Assembly (NCBI GenBank): GCA_029940245.1
Contig: JAOZRF010000005.1
Coordinates: 1-18,003, forward strand
Direction: 5' to 3'
Source of the DNA: Desulfobacula sp.
Lineage (GTDB): Bacteria > Desulfobacterota > Desulfobacteria > Desulfobacterales > Desulfobacteraceae
DNA: 18,003 bases
The stretch's first letter is position 1; every line of letters starts with the position of its first letter. Under the pieces are notes generated by a model. That model saw only the letters and a list, made by a program, of their open reading frames with translations, searched no databases and had not been told where the DNA came from. The position numbers were made by a program, and so were the translations under genes. Below, piece by piece: positions 1-8,592 of this stretch.

Positions 1-802
1 TATTCAGTTCCCTGGTAATAATTTTAATGCTTTCAGAACTGATTTTTGCATTGCAGGTTGTCAGGGAATCTTTGCCCGATGAAAATGTGAAAATTTTTGA
101 GTTTAATTTTGGGGACAATACATCAAAGCCTTTTGTGGATTCATTGATCACGGCTGTGTCAGAAGGAGTCTGATGGTTAAAAATACTCCATTTGGAAGCT
201 TCATAAGCCCTGAAATTTTCATATCGATCCAGATGATCTTCTGAAATATTTAAGAGAACTCCCACATCAGGTCTGAACCGACTTGAAATATCCAATTGAA
301 AACTGGATATTTCAGCTACAATGACATCGGTTTTTCCTTTGTTCATCAAGTGATCCACCAGGGGTGTTCCAATATTCCCCCCGACAAAAGGAGTATAGCC
401 GCAATATTTTAAAATATCATTGATTAAAGTTGTCGTTGTGGTTTTGCCGTTGGTTCCTGTAACGGCAATGACCGGAAGGGTGTTGTATCGGGTGAAAATA
501 TCCAGTTCGCTTGTGATCGTGACCCCAAGATTGACTGCTGTCCGGATAAAAGTATTGGTTTCTGGTATGCCGGGACTGGGTATTAGAAAGCTTGCCTGGT
601 TAAAGGTTTTAGGTTCGTGAAAGCCGATTTGGGTTTTAATTCCAAGCGCATTGAGTTCTTCGGCAATTTTTGTTTTTGAATCATCAATGTCAGTGGCAAT
701 AACTGTCTTGCCTTTGGAATGAAGGAATTTTGCCATGGACATCCCAGATGCTCCCAGGCCAATGATCAGAAAATATGGTTGTTTTTCTTTTTTCACATTC
801 AT
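1..802 (-). CDS. murD: UDP-N-acetylmuramoyl-L-alanine:D-glutamate ligase MurD (partial, C-terminus beyond window)
   Basis: Cytoplasmic ATP-dependent ligase that adds D-glutamate to UDP-MurNAc-L-Ala, the second amino-acid step of peptidoglycan precursor synthesis. About 267 residues are visible. The N-terminal Rossmann-like domain has IIGLGASGMSMAKFL (residues 13-27). The Mur-ligase P-loop is VTGTNGKTTTT (114-124). EISSFQLD (164-171) and NISEDHLDRY (185-194) follow, then the EASKW segment (201-205), whose lysine is the likely carbamylated residue. The ATP-domain end and the whole C-terminal domain lie beyond the left edge. The ATG at 802 directly abuts the mraY stop (TAG, 805-803), and AAGG in the end of mraY serves as ribosome binding site. 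Last visible gene of the dcw operon; ftsW or murG would be expected next. Confidence 0.96.
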   Translation of the reverse strand, partial: MNVKKEKQPYFLIIGLGASGMSMAKFLHSKGKTVIATDIDDSKTKIAEELNALGIKTQIGFHEPKTFNQASFLIPSPGIPETNTFIRTAVNLGVTITSELDIFTRYNTLPVIAVTGTNGKTTTTTLINDILKYCGYTPFVGGNIGTPLVDHLMNKGKTDVIVAEISSFQLDISSRFRPDVGVLLNISEDHLDRYENFRAYEASKWSIFNHQTPSDTAVINESTKGFDVLSPKLNSKIFTFSSGKDSLTTCNAKISSESIKIITRELN

Positions 803-1882
803 CTACCTTATTTTCAGGGTACTCAAGGATAATAAGGCCAGGGTTATGGATATAATCCAGAACCGGACAATCACCTTTGATTCGTGCCAGCCTTTAAGTT
901 CAAAATGATGGTGTAAAGGGGCCATTCGAAAAATTCTTTTCCCTTTTGTCAGTTTAAAATAGGACACTTGAATGATAACGGATAAGGCTTCAATGACAAA
1001 CAGCCCTCCGACAATGACCAAAAGTATTTCCTGTTTTGTCATTACGGCAATGGTTCCCAGAATACCGCCTAGTGGAATAGAACCTGAATCGCCCATAAAA
1101 ATCTGGGCCGGGTGTGCATTAAACCACAAAAATCCTAATCCGGCACCTGCCAGAGTTCCACAGATTACGGCTATTTCTCCGGCCGAGGCAATATATTTTA
1201 GATGAAGATATTCAGCGATATGGACATGACCTGTAACATAGGCAAAGAACATGTAGGTGACGCCGGCAATGATATATGGGCCTATGGCAAGCCCGTCAAG
1301 TCCATCCGTCAGGTTCACTGCATTTGAAGTGCCTACAATGACAAGACAGGCAAAGGGGATATACCAGATCCCTAAATCCGGGGAAATATTTTTAAAAAAG
1401 GGAATTGTCAGAAAGGAATTAAAATCAGGACATTTATAGATCAGCCAACCAATTATCAGGCCAAACAATACCTGGATGAGAAATTTGCCCCTGGCGGTAA
1501 ATCCCATATTTCTTTTTTTGATCTGCATGAGATAGTCATCAATAAATCCGATACATCCAAAAAGGACAAGGGTCAGAAGAAGAATGTTGACATAATGGTT
1601 GGACAGTTTCCCCCAGATGATGGTGGTTATAAAAACAGAAAAAAGGATCAAAATGCCGCCCATTGTTGGCGTGCCTTGTTTGCCCAGGTGAGACTTAGGC
1701 CCGTCTGTCTGGATGATTTGTCCGATTTGCATCCGGGTAAGTTTTCTGATAACAAAAGGCCCTAAAAGCAAACATATTAAAAACGCGGTCAGTCCACCAT
1801 AAATAGTTCTGAATGTAATATATCGAAATATATTTAAGAACGAGAAATCAACATGATATGGATATAAAAATTCGTACAGCAT
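803..1882 (-). CDS. mraY: Phospho-N-acetylmuramoyl-pentapeptide transferase MraY
   Basis: Integral inner-membrane enzyme that transfers phospho-MurNAc-pentapeptide from UDP to undecaprenyl phosphate, making lipid I. The 359-residue length is normal for the family. About ten hydrophobic segments are visible. Family motifs: GPKSHLGKQGTPTMGG (61-76), the FIDDYLMQ loop with the paired aspartates D115-D116, NAVNLTDGLDGLA (187-199), the catalytic MGDSG (263-267) and the APLHHHFELKGW loop (321-332). The ATG at 1882 is one base from the murEF stop, with GGTGG upstream as a plausible Shine-Dalgarno. It receives the product of the fused MurEF encoded just before it. Confidence 0.97.
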   Translation of the reverse strand: MLYEFLYPYHVDFSFLNIFRYITFRTIYGGLTAFLICLLLGPFVIRKLTRMQIGQIIQTDGPKSHLGKQGTPTMGGILILFSVFITTIIWGKLSNHYVNILLLTLVLFGCIGFIDDYLMQIKKRNMGFTARGKFLIQVLFGLIIGWLIYKCPDFNSFLTIPFFKNISPDLGIWYIPFACLVIVGTSNAVNLTDGLDGLAIGPYIIAGVTYMFFAYVTGHVHIAEYLHLKYIASAGEIAVICGTLAGAGLGFLWFNAHPAQIFMGDSGSIPLGGILGTIAVMTKQEILLVIVGGLFVIEALSVIIQVSYFKLTKGKRIFRMAPLHHHFELKGWHESKVIVRFWIISITLALLSLSTLKIR

Positions 1883-1883
1883 C

Positions 1884-4829
1884 CTATGCCACCATTATGA
1901 GTTTTTCAAGTCCCTGTATGACCGTTTCCATGGCCATACCACGGGAACCTTTTACAAGAATCCAGGTTTTGGTCTTCGCGTTGTCTAATAATTTTTCAAC
2001 GATCTGGTCTTTTGTTCCATGGAATATATTGTCCTTTGAAAATCCATTTTCAATTGCGCCTTCCATGGTGTGTTTTACAAGGCTGCCGAAAACGTATAAT
2101 TTGTTTATTCTCAGCATGGCCACCTTTTGTCCGATCTGCCGATGATAAAAGGCAGATTCATCCCCTAATTCCAGCATATCTCCGAGAACGGCAATACTGT
2201 TTTTGTCTTTGCTGACGATATTCAGCGTGTTCAAGGCCTGGGCCACGGAAGCAGGGTTTGCATTATAGGTATCATCAATAATGTGTATGAGATCTGAAAG
2301 CCTGTAAATGTTCATCCTTCCTTTTACAGGGGTAAAAGCCTTTATCCCTTTTTTAATACCCTCGGGACATATTCCGGCAGATCCTGCCGCACAAATTGCT
2401 GCAAGGCAGTTGTCAACCATGAAAGGGGCAGGAGAGTTAATGGAAAAAGGTGTTTCCAGATTTTTTATTTTAATTGTAAATTCCGTTGAATCACCCAGGG
2501 TTTTAACTTTAAAGGATCGAATATTGGAACCATTGCCGGAACCAAAAAAAAGAAGGGTTTGAATATTCTTTTCCCGGGCTTTTTTTTCAAGAATGTTACG
2601 CCTTGGGTCATCTGCAAAGAGGATAGCGACACCATTTTTTCTTATGCCGTCAAAAATTTCAGCCTTTGCTTTTGCCACATTGCCTACGCTGCCAAGTCCC
2701 TCTAAATGGACACCGGCCGTGTTGATCACCATGGCAATATCAGGAAGTGCTATCTGACTTAGCCTTGATATCTCACCCGGGTGGTTCATGCCCATTTCAA
2801 CAATGGCCCATTCATGGTTATGGGAAAGTGATAAAAGGGTGAGTGGCAAACCAATTTCGTTGTTAAAATTTCCAATGGTTGCATGAATGTGAAACCGGGT
2901 TTTAAAAATTTCCTCAATAATTCTTCTTGTGGTTGTTTTGCCGCTGGAACCTGTAATGGCAAGCACCTTGACATTTGATCGAACCCTTTGATACCTGGCA
3001 AGCTGTCCCAGGGCAGTTAAGGTATCCGCGGTCTCAAAAATAATCATATTTTTTTGAAACAAGGCTTTTTTGGCGTTCTTATCCAGGGTTTTGATGAATC
3101 CTTTTGTTGTGATAAATCCTTTTATCCCTTTTTCCATAAGACTTTTAATAAAGGTGTGGCCGTCGAAGTTCTCTCCTTTAAGCGCGATGAAAATCTGGGT
3201 TTCAGCAATTGTCCGGGAGTCTGTGGAGATTCCGGTAAAATGATAATCCTTTTTAATTGTTGAAAAAACAGGTTCTGTATTTAAAGCCTTTGAAAGATCA
3301 TCTGTTCTCCATGGAATTGGTTTGAACTGATTTGCAAATTCTATTGCAGCTTTTGTGAATTCTTCCTTATCATCAAAGTGAATGATTCCTGCATTGGTAA
3401 TCTGGTAAGTTTCATGGCCTTTGCCTGCAGCGATAATGATGTCTCCGGGTTTTGAAATATATATGGCTTTTTTCAGGGCTTTTTTTCTGTCGGTTTCAAC
3501 CAGATAGCCTTTCTTATACGGATGGAACAACAGATCATTTTCAGAAAGGATGTGGAATCCATCCAACCCCTCAAGAATATCATTTATAATGGCATCCGGA
3601 TTTTCAGTTCGGGGGTTATCTGAGGTTGCAATTGCAATATGGCTGTGCGTACAGGCCACTTGTCCCATCAAGGGGCGTTTTGATCGATCCCTGTCTCCAC
3701 CGCATCCGAAAACAGTGATGATCCTTTTAGGAGCACGTTGTTTTAAGGTCATCAAAATGGATTCAAGGGCACCAGGTGTATGGGCATAATCCACAAATAA
3801 AAATCGGTCAATGGAATTATCAATTTTTTCAAGGCGGCCTGGAATGGTGTGACAGTTTTCAATCCCTGTTTTGATCTGGTTAGCAGTGATACCCAGGGCA
3901 TGGGCTGCGCCTGTGGCGCACAGGATGTTTTCTAAATTAAAGGTGCCCGTCAATTGTGATCTTAAATAAAATGAAGTATTCGGCAGATAAATGGTCCCGG
4001 ACAACCCATGAATATCATCGATGATATCCTGTGAATAGGCCTCTGTTTTGTCTTGTGTGCTGACAGCAATGATTCTATAGTCAAGAGACTTTAAAAGGAT
4101 CTCTCCTTTTGGATCATCTATATTCAGAACGGCTATGGGGTTGTTTTTTCTGTTTGATTTGAGACACTGGGTAAAAAATCTTTTTTTGCAATTAAAGTAT
4201 TCTGTCATTCCCTTGTGATAATCCAGATGATCCTGGGAAAGGTTGGTAAATACCCCTATATCAAACCGGCAGCAATCCACCCTGTTGAGGTCAAGTCCAT
4301 GGGATGAAACTTCCATGATGACATGGGTGATCCCTGCGTTTTTCATTTCATAAAGGGTTTTTTGAAGATCAATGGAATCCGGTGTGGTTATAGGATTGTC
4401 AAAAATCTGATGGTTATACCGGATGTTGACGGTTCCAATAACACCCGTTGAAAATCCACAGGTTTTAAAAATACTTTCTAACAGCCATGTGGTTGTGGTT
4501 TTTCCATTGGTTCCAGTGATGCCCACAAGGGTCATCTCCTTTGATGGATTACCATAAAAATTGGCTGCAATAAAGGCCATGGAAAGTCTTGAGTTTTTAA
4601 CCAGAATGACGTCTTTCAGATTTTTCGGATTGGTTTGGGCAATAACAGCTACAGCCCCTTTTTCAAAGGCCTGGTCAATATAATCGTGTCCGTCAGATAC
4701 AAATCCTTTAACCGCAATGAACAGACCCCCCGGCTGGATATTTCTGGAGTTTGAAGCAATAGAGGAAATGTCATAATCATGGGTGATGACAGATTCTGGA
4801 AACTCTTTTATCAGATAAGACAGCTTCAA
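1884..4829 (-). CDS. murEF: Fused bifunctional MurE-MurF ligase (UDP-MurNAc-tripeptide synthetase / D-Ala-D-Ala adding enzyme)
   Basis: A 981-residue protein carrying two consecutive peptidoglycan ligases. Residues 1 to about 500 are MurE: P-loop GITGTNGKTTTT (103-114), SSHGLDLNRV (175-184), a KK pair at 215-216 where the carbamylated lysine is expected, YAHTPGALES (348-357), DNPR (404-407), which marks meso-diaminopimelate specificity, and GKGHE (469-473). Residues from about 506 to the end are MurF: ITGSSGKTTT (625-634), NFNNEIGLPLTLL (654-666), EMGMNHPGEISRL (678-690), DDTYNANPAS (852-861), LGDMLELG (882-889) and KGSRGMAME (960-968). The linker is only a few residues. Both halves keep intact catalytic motifs, so both are probably active. 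The start codon is TTG: it overlaps the ftsI stop (shared TTGA) and has GGAG seven bases upstream. MurE and MurF are normally separate genes; a fusion is known in Bordetella. Confidence 0.96.
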   Translation of the reverse strand: MKLSYLIKEFPESVITHDYDISSIASNSRNIQPGGLFIAVKGFVSDGHDYIDQAFEKGAVAVIAQTNPKNLKDVILVKNSRLSMAFIAANFYGNPSKEMTLVGITGTNGKTTTTWLLESIFKTCGFSTGVIGTVNIRYNHQIFDNPITTPDSIDLQKTLYEMKNAGITHVIMEVSSHGLDLNRVDCCRFDIGVFTNLSQDHLDYHKGMTEYFNCKKRFFTQCLKSNRKNNPIAVLNIDDPKGEILLKSLDYRIIAVSTQDKTEAYSQDIIDDIHGLSGTIYLPNTSFYLRSQLTGTFNLENILCATGAAHALGITANQIKTGIENCHTIPGRLEKIDNSIDRFLFVDYAHTPGALESILMTLKQRAPKRIITVFGCGGDRDRSKRPLMGQVACTHSHIAIATSDNPRTENPDAIINDILEGLDGFHILSENDLLFHPYKKGYLVETDRKKALKKAIYISKPGDIIIAAGKGHETYQITNAGIIHFDDKEEFTKAAIEFANQFKPIPWRTDDLSKALNTEPVFSTIKKDYHFTGISTDSRTIAETQIFIALKGENFDGHTFIKSLMEKGIKGFITTKGFIKTLDKNAKKALFQKNMIIFETADTLTALGQLARYQRVRSNVKVLAITGSSGKTTTRRIIEEIFKTRFHIHATIGNFNNEIGLPLTLLSLSHNHEWAIVEMGMNHPGEISRLSQIALPDIAMVINTAGVHLEGLGSVGNVAKAKAEIFDGIRKNGVAILFADDPRRNILEKKAREKNIQTLLFFGSGNGSNIRSFKVKTLGDSTEFTIKIKNLETPFSINSPAPFMVDNCLAAICAAGSAGICPEGIKKGIKAFTPVKGRMNIYRLSDLIHIIDDTYNANPASVAQALNTLNIVSKDKNSIAVLGDMLELGDESAFYHRQIGQKVAMLRINKLYVFGSLVKHTMEGAIENGFSKDNIFHGTKDQIVEKLLDNAKTKTWILVKGSRGMAMETVIQGLEKLIMVA

Positions 4830-6559
4830 TGTTGTTCTCCAGGTGATACCAGAACCACCATGTCCCTGTTTTTTTCAGGAGGTATATTTAAATAGCTGAA
4901 GGATTCAGCCATGATTGTTTTAAAAGCAGGTGCAGCAACATCTCCACCATAATATTGCTTCCTCGGCTCATCAACGGCTATGAGAATCGCAAGTTCAGGG
5001 TTAGCCTCCGGTGCAAACCCGGTAAAAATAGAGATATAATTGTCTTTTGAATAACCTTTTTGATCTTTCAGGGCTTTCTGGGCGGTTCCGGTTTTCCCGC
5101 AAACGGTATATCCGACCATTGCAGCTTTGCTTCCGGTTCCTTTAGCTTCTACGACGAGACGCATCATCGTTTTAACCCGACGGGCACTTTTTGAGGAGAT
5201 GACCCGCCTGATTTTTTCCGGGTGATATACTTTTAAGTTTTCCCCGGTGCTGGAAATGATTTTCTTTATCAACAATGGCTTCATAAGAACGCCATCATTT
5301 GCAATTGCACTGATACCACTGATAAGTTGTATGGCAGAAACAGAAACGCCCTGGCCAAAAGAAATGGTACCTGCATCGATTTTAGACCATTTTTGATAGG
5401 GACTCAGGCGACCGGATGTTTCTCCTGGGCACTCAATGCGGGTTTTGTTTCCAAACCCAAAGGCAGTAAGATAATTATGCAAGGCCTTATCCCCGATTTT
5501 TTCCCCGATTTTAGCAGCTCCAATATTACTTGAAAATTTGATGATCTGATTTATGGAAAGCCAATCATAGTGATGGGTGTCATGAATGGTAAATCTACCT
5601 ATCTTATAGGTGCCGTTTTCACAAAAAAAGATGGATTTGGGCTCAAAACCATTTTCCAAAGCTGCCGCAGCAGTAAATACCTTCATGGCCGATCCCGGCT
5701 CAAATGCATCTGTGACGGCACGGTTTCTAAAAACAATATGATTATATTGTTTAAAATTGTTTGGATTGAATTGCGGGAAATGGGCAATGGAAAGAATTTC
5801 TCCGGTTTGAGGCCTCATCACCAGGGCTATCCCTGATTTAGCCTGGTGAGCCTTAACGGTTTTTTCAAGTATTTGCTCACTTAAAAATTGAATTTTTTTA
5901 TCCAGGGTCAGGACTATGGACTTTCCCCTTAGTTTTTCTCTTTTCCCCTTGTCAATATCAAGTATTCCCCCATTCCCATCCTTTTTAATCTTTATTTTCA
6001 AGATTTTGCCTTCCAGAACGTAATTATACTTAAATTCAAGGCCCTCAAGCCCTGAATCATCTGTCCCTGTAAATCCGATGACTTGTGCACAAAGCTCCCT
6101 GTTGGGGTAAAATCTCTTAGCATCATTTTCAAAATAAATACCATCCAGGTTCAATTTTCTGATTTGTTCAGCCTGATCAGGAGAAATACCTTTGGCCAAA
6201 TAGGCAAACATGTTCTGGGATGAAAGCGTTTTTTTAAGTTTTCCCTGGTTTATCCCCAGTATCTTGGAAAGTTTTTTTGCAACAGGCCCGGGCTCTTTTA
6301 TTTTTAAAGGACAGGCAGTGATGGAAAAAGCATCAATACTGGTGGCAAGTTTGTTCATATTTCTATCAAAAATCTGCCCTCTTTCCCCTTTAATTGTAAT
6401 ATGTCTTGAATAGCTGTTTTCTGCTTTTCGGGAAAGTTCTTTGGCTTTGAAAATCTGTATGTCAAAGGATTTGGCACCCAGGAGAAAGATCGATATAACA
6501 ATTAAAATCTGAATAAAAACGATTCTTTGTTTTATCCCATTGTTGGATTTTTTTGACAT
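4826..6559 (-). CDS. ftsI: Peptidoglycan D,D-transpeptidase FtsI (PBP3, class B penicillin-binding protein)
   Basis: Septal transpeptidase that crosslinks peptidoglycan during division; anchored in the inner membrane with its catalytic domain in the periplasm. Counting from the upstream GTG (6562), there is one N-terminal membrane segment at about 13-31 and the PBP dimer-domain motif GERGQIFDRN at 59-68. The transpeptidase motifs are all present: S291-A-M-K294 (active serine), S344-S-N346 and K490-T-G492. No PASTA domain follows; the protein ends about 35 residues after the last conserved block. I chose the ATG at 6559, which overlaps the ftsL stop by one base (TGATG). The in-frame GTG at 6562 adds one residue and has better spacing from an upstream GGGG, so it is a real alternative. 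Its stop overlaps the TTG of murEF. Confidence 0.95.
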   Translation of the reverse strand: MSKKSNNGIKQRIVFIQILIVISIFLLGAKSFDIQIFKAKELSRKAENSYSRHITIKGERGQIFDRNMNKLATSIDAFSITACPLKIKEPGPVAKKLSKILGINQGKLKKTLSSQNMFAYLAKGISPDQAEQIRKLNLDGIYFENDAKRFYPNRELCAQVIGFTGTDDSGLEGLEFKYNYVLEGKILKIKIKKDGNGGILDIDKGKREKLRGKSIVLTLDKKIQFLSEQILEKTVKAHQAKSGIALVMRPQTGEILSIAHFPQFNPNNFKQYNHIVFRNRAVTDAFEPGSAMKVFTAAAALENGFEPKSIFFCENGTYKIGRFTIHDTHHYDWLSINQIIKFSSNIGAAKIGEKIGDKALHNYLTAFGFGNKTRIECPGETSGRLSPYQKWSKIDAGTISFGQGVSVSAIQLISGISAIANDGVLMKPLLIKKIISSTGENLKVYHPEKIRRVISSKSARRVKTMMRLVVEAKGTGSKAAMVGYTVCGKTGTAQKALKDQKGYSKDNYISIFTGFAPEANPELAILIAVDEPRKQYYGGDVAAPAFKTIMAESFSYLNIPPEKNRDMVVLVSPGEQH

Positions 6560-6876
6560 CACTCTTTTTCCCCTGAAAGATAAATGGTTTGGTTCAATGT
6601 ATCAGTGGAAAGATTCAATAGGGTTTTTGCAATGCGGGTAATCCGGTCATCTGATTTCAGCCGTTCTCTTTCTACTGACAGAGCCCTGTAGTAAGAAGTT
6701 TTTTCTATAACTTCAGCCTGTGCTTTGGATATTCTTAAAATGGTCTGGGTAGACTCTGTCCTGACCCATGTATAAACCAGAAGTTCACAAAAAATAAGAC
6801 AGATTATGGCAAGCCAGGTGAATCCTGCTTTTTGTGGTTTTGCCCTTTTGGGGGATATGTCATTGTTAATTGTCAT
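6559..6876 (-). CDS. ftsL: FtsL-like cell division protein
   Basis: Small bitopic membrane protein of 105 residues. It has a short basic cytoplasmic tail (1-18), one membrane segment (about 19-38) and then a polar, probably coiled-coil periplasmic stretch (about 42-78). Size, topology and position between rsmH and ftsI fit FtsL, a divisome scaffold that works with FtsB and FtsQ and helps activate FtsWI. FtsL sequences diverge strongly, so the call rests mainly on context and topology. The ATG at 6876 lies three bases after the rsmH stop and has no clear Shine-Dalgarno, so it may depend on translational coupling. The stop overlaps the ftsI start. Confidence 0.82.
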   Translation of the reverse strand: MTINNDISPKRAKPQKAGFTWLAIICLIFCELLVYTWVRTESTQTILRISKAQAEVIEKTSYYRALSVERERLKSDDRITRIAKTLLNLSTDTLNQTIYLSGEKE

Positions 6877-6879
6877 AGG

Positions 6880-7818
6880 CTAAATTTTTTGAGCCACCCT
6901 TAATTTTGAACTTCTTGCCATGGGGTTGATTGCTATTTCTTCTTTTGTGGGCTTTAATGGTTTTTTAAAAATTGATTTCATCCGGGGAACAAATCCGCAT
7001 AAACAGATCGGCAGATTTTTTGGACAGGTACAGCCGTTTTCAAATTTGCGTATGGCCTGTTTCACAATTCGGTCTTCAAGAGAATGAAAAGAAATAACAC
7101 AAAGCCGTCCGCCTTTTAAAAGAAGGGAGGGCACGGTTTCCATAAAGGTTTCAAGTCGCTCAAGCTCTCTGTTGACTGCAATTCTTAACGCTTGAAAGAC
7201 TCTTGTTGCCGGATGAATGCGTTGAGCATATACAAATTTTGCAGGAATTGCTTTAGTAATAATTTGTGCAAGTTCCAAACTTGTATGGATGGGTGAGCCG
7301 GCTCTCGTTTCCACTATCCTTTTTGCAATTCGTCGTGAGAATTTTTCTTCACCGAATTTAAAGAAAATATTTATCAGTTCATCCTCCTGGAATGAATTGA
7401 TAATTTCAAAGGCTGTCAGATTGTTTCGAATATCCATTCGCATATCCAATGGTTCATTCTTGTTAAAACTAAATCCGCGGTTGCCGTTTTTCAATTGGTT
7501 CAGTGAAAAGCCTAAGTCAAGGAGTATGGAGTTTACCCCGTCGATCTGGTTCGTGTTCAGAATCTCTGGAAGATCTGAAAAATTGTTGTGGAATAACCGA
7601 ACATTTTCTTTAAACGGATGTAAAATTTTTTCAGCATGGGCAATGGCATCAATGTCCTGGTCAATGCCGATGAGCAACCCGCCGGGGAGGATGGCCTTGA
7701 TGGTTGCAAGTGCGTGACCTGCTCCCCCCAGAGTACAATCCACACTGATATCCCCGGGCTTAAGGTTCTGGTGCTCACGCACCTCTTGAGACATTACAGA
7801 CGTATGCTCAAATCCCAT
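6880..7818 (-). CDS. rsmH: 16S rRNA (cytosine-1402-N4)-methyltransferase RsmH
   Basis: SAM-dependent methyltransferase for N4 of C1402 in the ribosomal P site (older name MraW). The 312 residues are typical. Motifs: HTSVMSQEV at the N-terminus, SAM-binding DCTLGGAGHA (27-36), GIDQD (51-55), DLGFS (101-105, usually DLGVSS), GFSF and DMRMD (115-129), FGEEKFSRRIAKRI (155-168) and ISFHSLEDRIVK (242-253). A CxC...CxC cluster (263-274) and the basic C-terminal RSSKLRVAQK end are also family-like. The ATG at 7818 is three bases from the mraZ stop, with AGGG nine bases upstream. The mraZ-rsmH pair is the standard beginning of dcw clusters. Confidence 0.96.
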   Translation of the reverse strand: MGFEHTSVMSQEVREHQNLKPGDISVDCTLGGAGHALATIKAILPGGLLIGIDQDIDAIAHAEKILHPFKENVRLFHNNFSDLPEILNTNQIDGVNSILLDLGFSLNQLKNGNRGFSFNKNEPLDMRMDIRNNLTAFEIINSFQEDELINIFFKFGEEKFSRRIAKRIVETRAGSPIHTSLELAQIITKAIPAKFVYAQRIHPATRVFQALRIAVNRELERLETFMETVPSLLLKGGRLCVISFHSLEDRIVKQAIRKFENGCTCPKNLPICLCGFVPRMKSIFKKPLKPTKEEIAINPMARSSKLRVAQKI

Positions 7819-7821
7819 TGT

Positions 7822-8262
7822 TTACAACCCTAAAGAAGCGATTTCCTCTCTTACTTCTTCTTTTTTAAGTTTTTGCTCCATCCTTTTGTTGATCGTGTCC
7901 CATTGATCTCGGGCCCAGATTTCGAAGCGATCCAGGTTGCCCACAAGAACAATTTCTTTTTCAAGATTTGCATATTCTCTTAAACTTTTAGGGATCAGTA
8001 TTCTGTCCTGCCGGTCACATAAGCACTCACATGAATTACCCAGAAAAAATCTTCTAAACTCTGCCATGGCATTTGTTTTTGCAGACAGAATCTTGTTTTC
8101 AACTTTTTCCCATTCACTAAAAGTATACGCGTATAAACAATCGTCCTTGTTTGAGACCATGACCCCATAGACTTTATCCGCCTTCAAGATATTCTTGAAC
8201 CTTGCCGGAATAATTACCCTGCCTTTGACATCAATTGTATGAAAGGAGCTTGATCGAAACAC
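7822..8262 (-). CDS. mraZ: Transcriptional regulator MraZ
   Basis: DNA-binding protein of the SpoVT/AbrB-like class that forms rings and controls the dcw operon by binding short direct repeats upstream of its own gene. The 146 residues contain two MraZ half-domains, each with the DxxxR signature: D11VKGR15 and D83RQDR87. A cysteine-rich CECLC (78-82) precedes the second one. The start is GTG at 8262, giving MFRSSSFHTIDVKGR, with AAGG nine bases upstream. It is the first gene of the operon and has its own promoter and a three-repeat operator directly upstream (separate entries), so negative autoregulation is likely. Confidence 0.95.
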   Translation of the reverse strand: MFRSSSFHTIDVKGRVIIPARFKNILKADKVYGVMVSNKDDCLYAYTFSEWEKVENKILSAKTNAMAEFRRFFLGNSCECLCDRQDRILIPKSLREYANLEKEIVLVGNLDRFEIWARDQWDTINKRMEQKLKKEEVREEIASLGL

Positions 8263-8294
8263 TTATTTAAGCCTTAGTTAAATAGTTTAACTTA

Positions 8295-8319
8295 TCCACT
8301 TTCCACCACCTTGATCCAC
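8295..8319 (-). promoter_or_regulatory. MraZ operator: three GTGG(A/T) direct repeats with 10-bp period
   Basis: On the minus strand GTGGA (8319-8315), GTGGT (8309-8305) and GTGGA (8299-8295) are each separated by exactly five bases. Known MraZ sites are short TGG-containing repeats with the same 5+5 spacing upstream of mraZ. The block lies 33-57 bases before the GTG start and covers the predicted transcription start, as expected for a repressor site. Repeats and spacing are seen; binding is inferred. Confidence 0.85.
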
Positions 8320-8320
8320 A

Positions 8321-8348
8321 CTTTTACGAAAAATACAGACGAAGTCAA
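8321..8348 (-). promoter_or_regulatory. Predicted sigma-70 promoter of the dcw operon
   Basis: On the minus strand TTGACT (8348-8343) is followed after 16 bases by TAAAAG (8326-8321), a 5/6 match to -35 and a 4/6 match to -10. A very AT-rich stretch (about 8349-8405) lies upstream and could act as an UP element. Transcription would start near 8314, inside the MraZ repeats, leaving a leader of about 50 bases with the mraZ ribosome binding site. Prediction only. Confidence 0.6.
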
Positions 8349-8510
8349 GAAAAAAATTATTTTTTTTAAAAAAATATTTAGATAGATCAATTATATAGAT
8401 AGATTTTAGAGGTTGGTTGAAAAAATGGATGAAAGTGGAGTTAGTTTTTAAATTGTGTTGAAAATTGTTTGACGGGTAGATTTTATGACTTTGTCAGTTT
8501 GGTCTTTAGA

Positions 8511-8565
8511 GCCCACTCAAATTTGGCAACTCCGAAAGTTGACCAATTTAAAATATGAGCGGGGG
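8511..8565. repeat. Imperfect long hairpin
   Basis: The core stem CAACT/AGTTG (8527-8531 with 8537-8541) has a 5-base loop. It extends outward through AAATTTGG/CCAATTT with small bulges, and after an internal loop through CTC/GAG and CCC/GGG. It lies between two operons and lacks an adjoining T-run, so it is not a classic terminator. Function unknown. Confidence 0.45.
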
Positions 8566-8592
8566 ATGGACTGTGATTTTAAATGATGGGCT

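Noticed and set aside
7289..7717. 142-codon plus-strand open frame opposite rsmH
   Set aside because: It lies antisense inside a clearly conserved gene and shows no recognisable domain.
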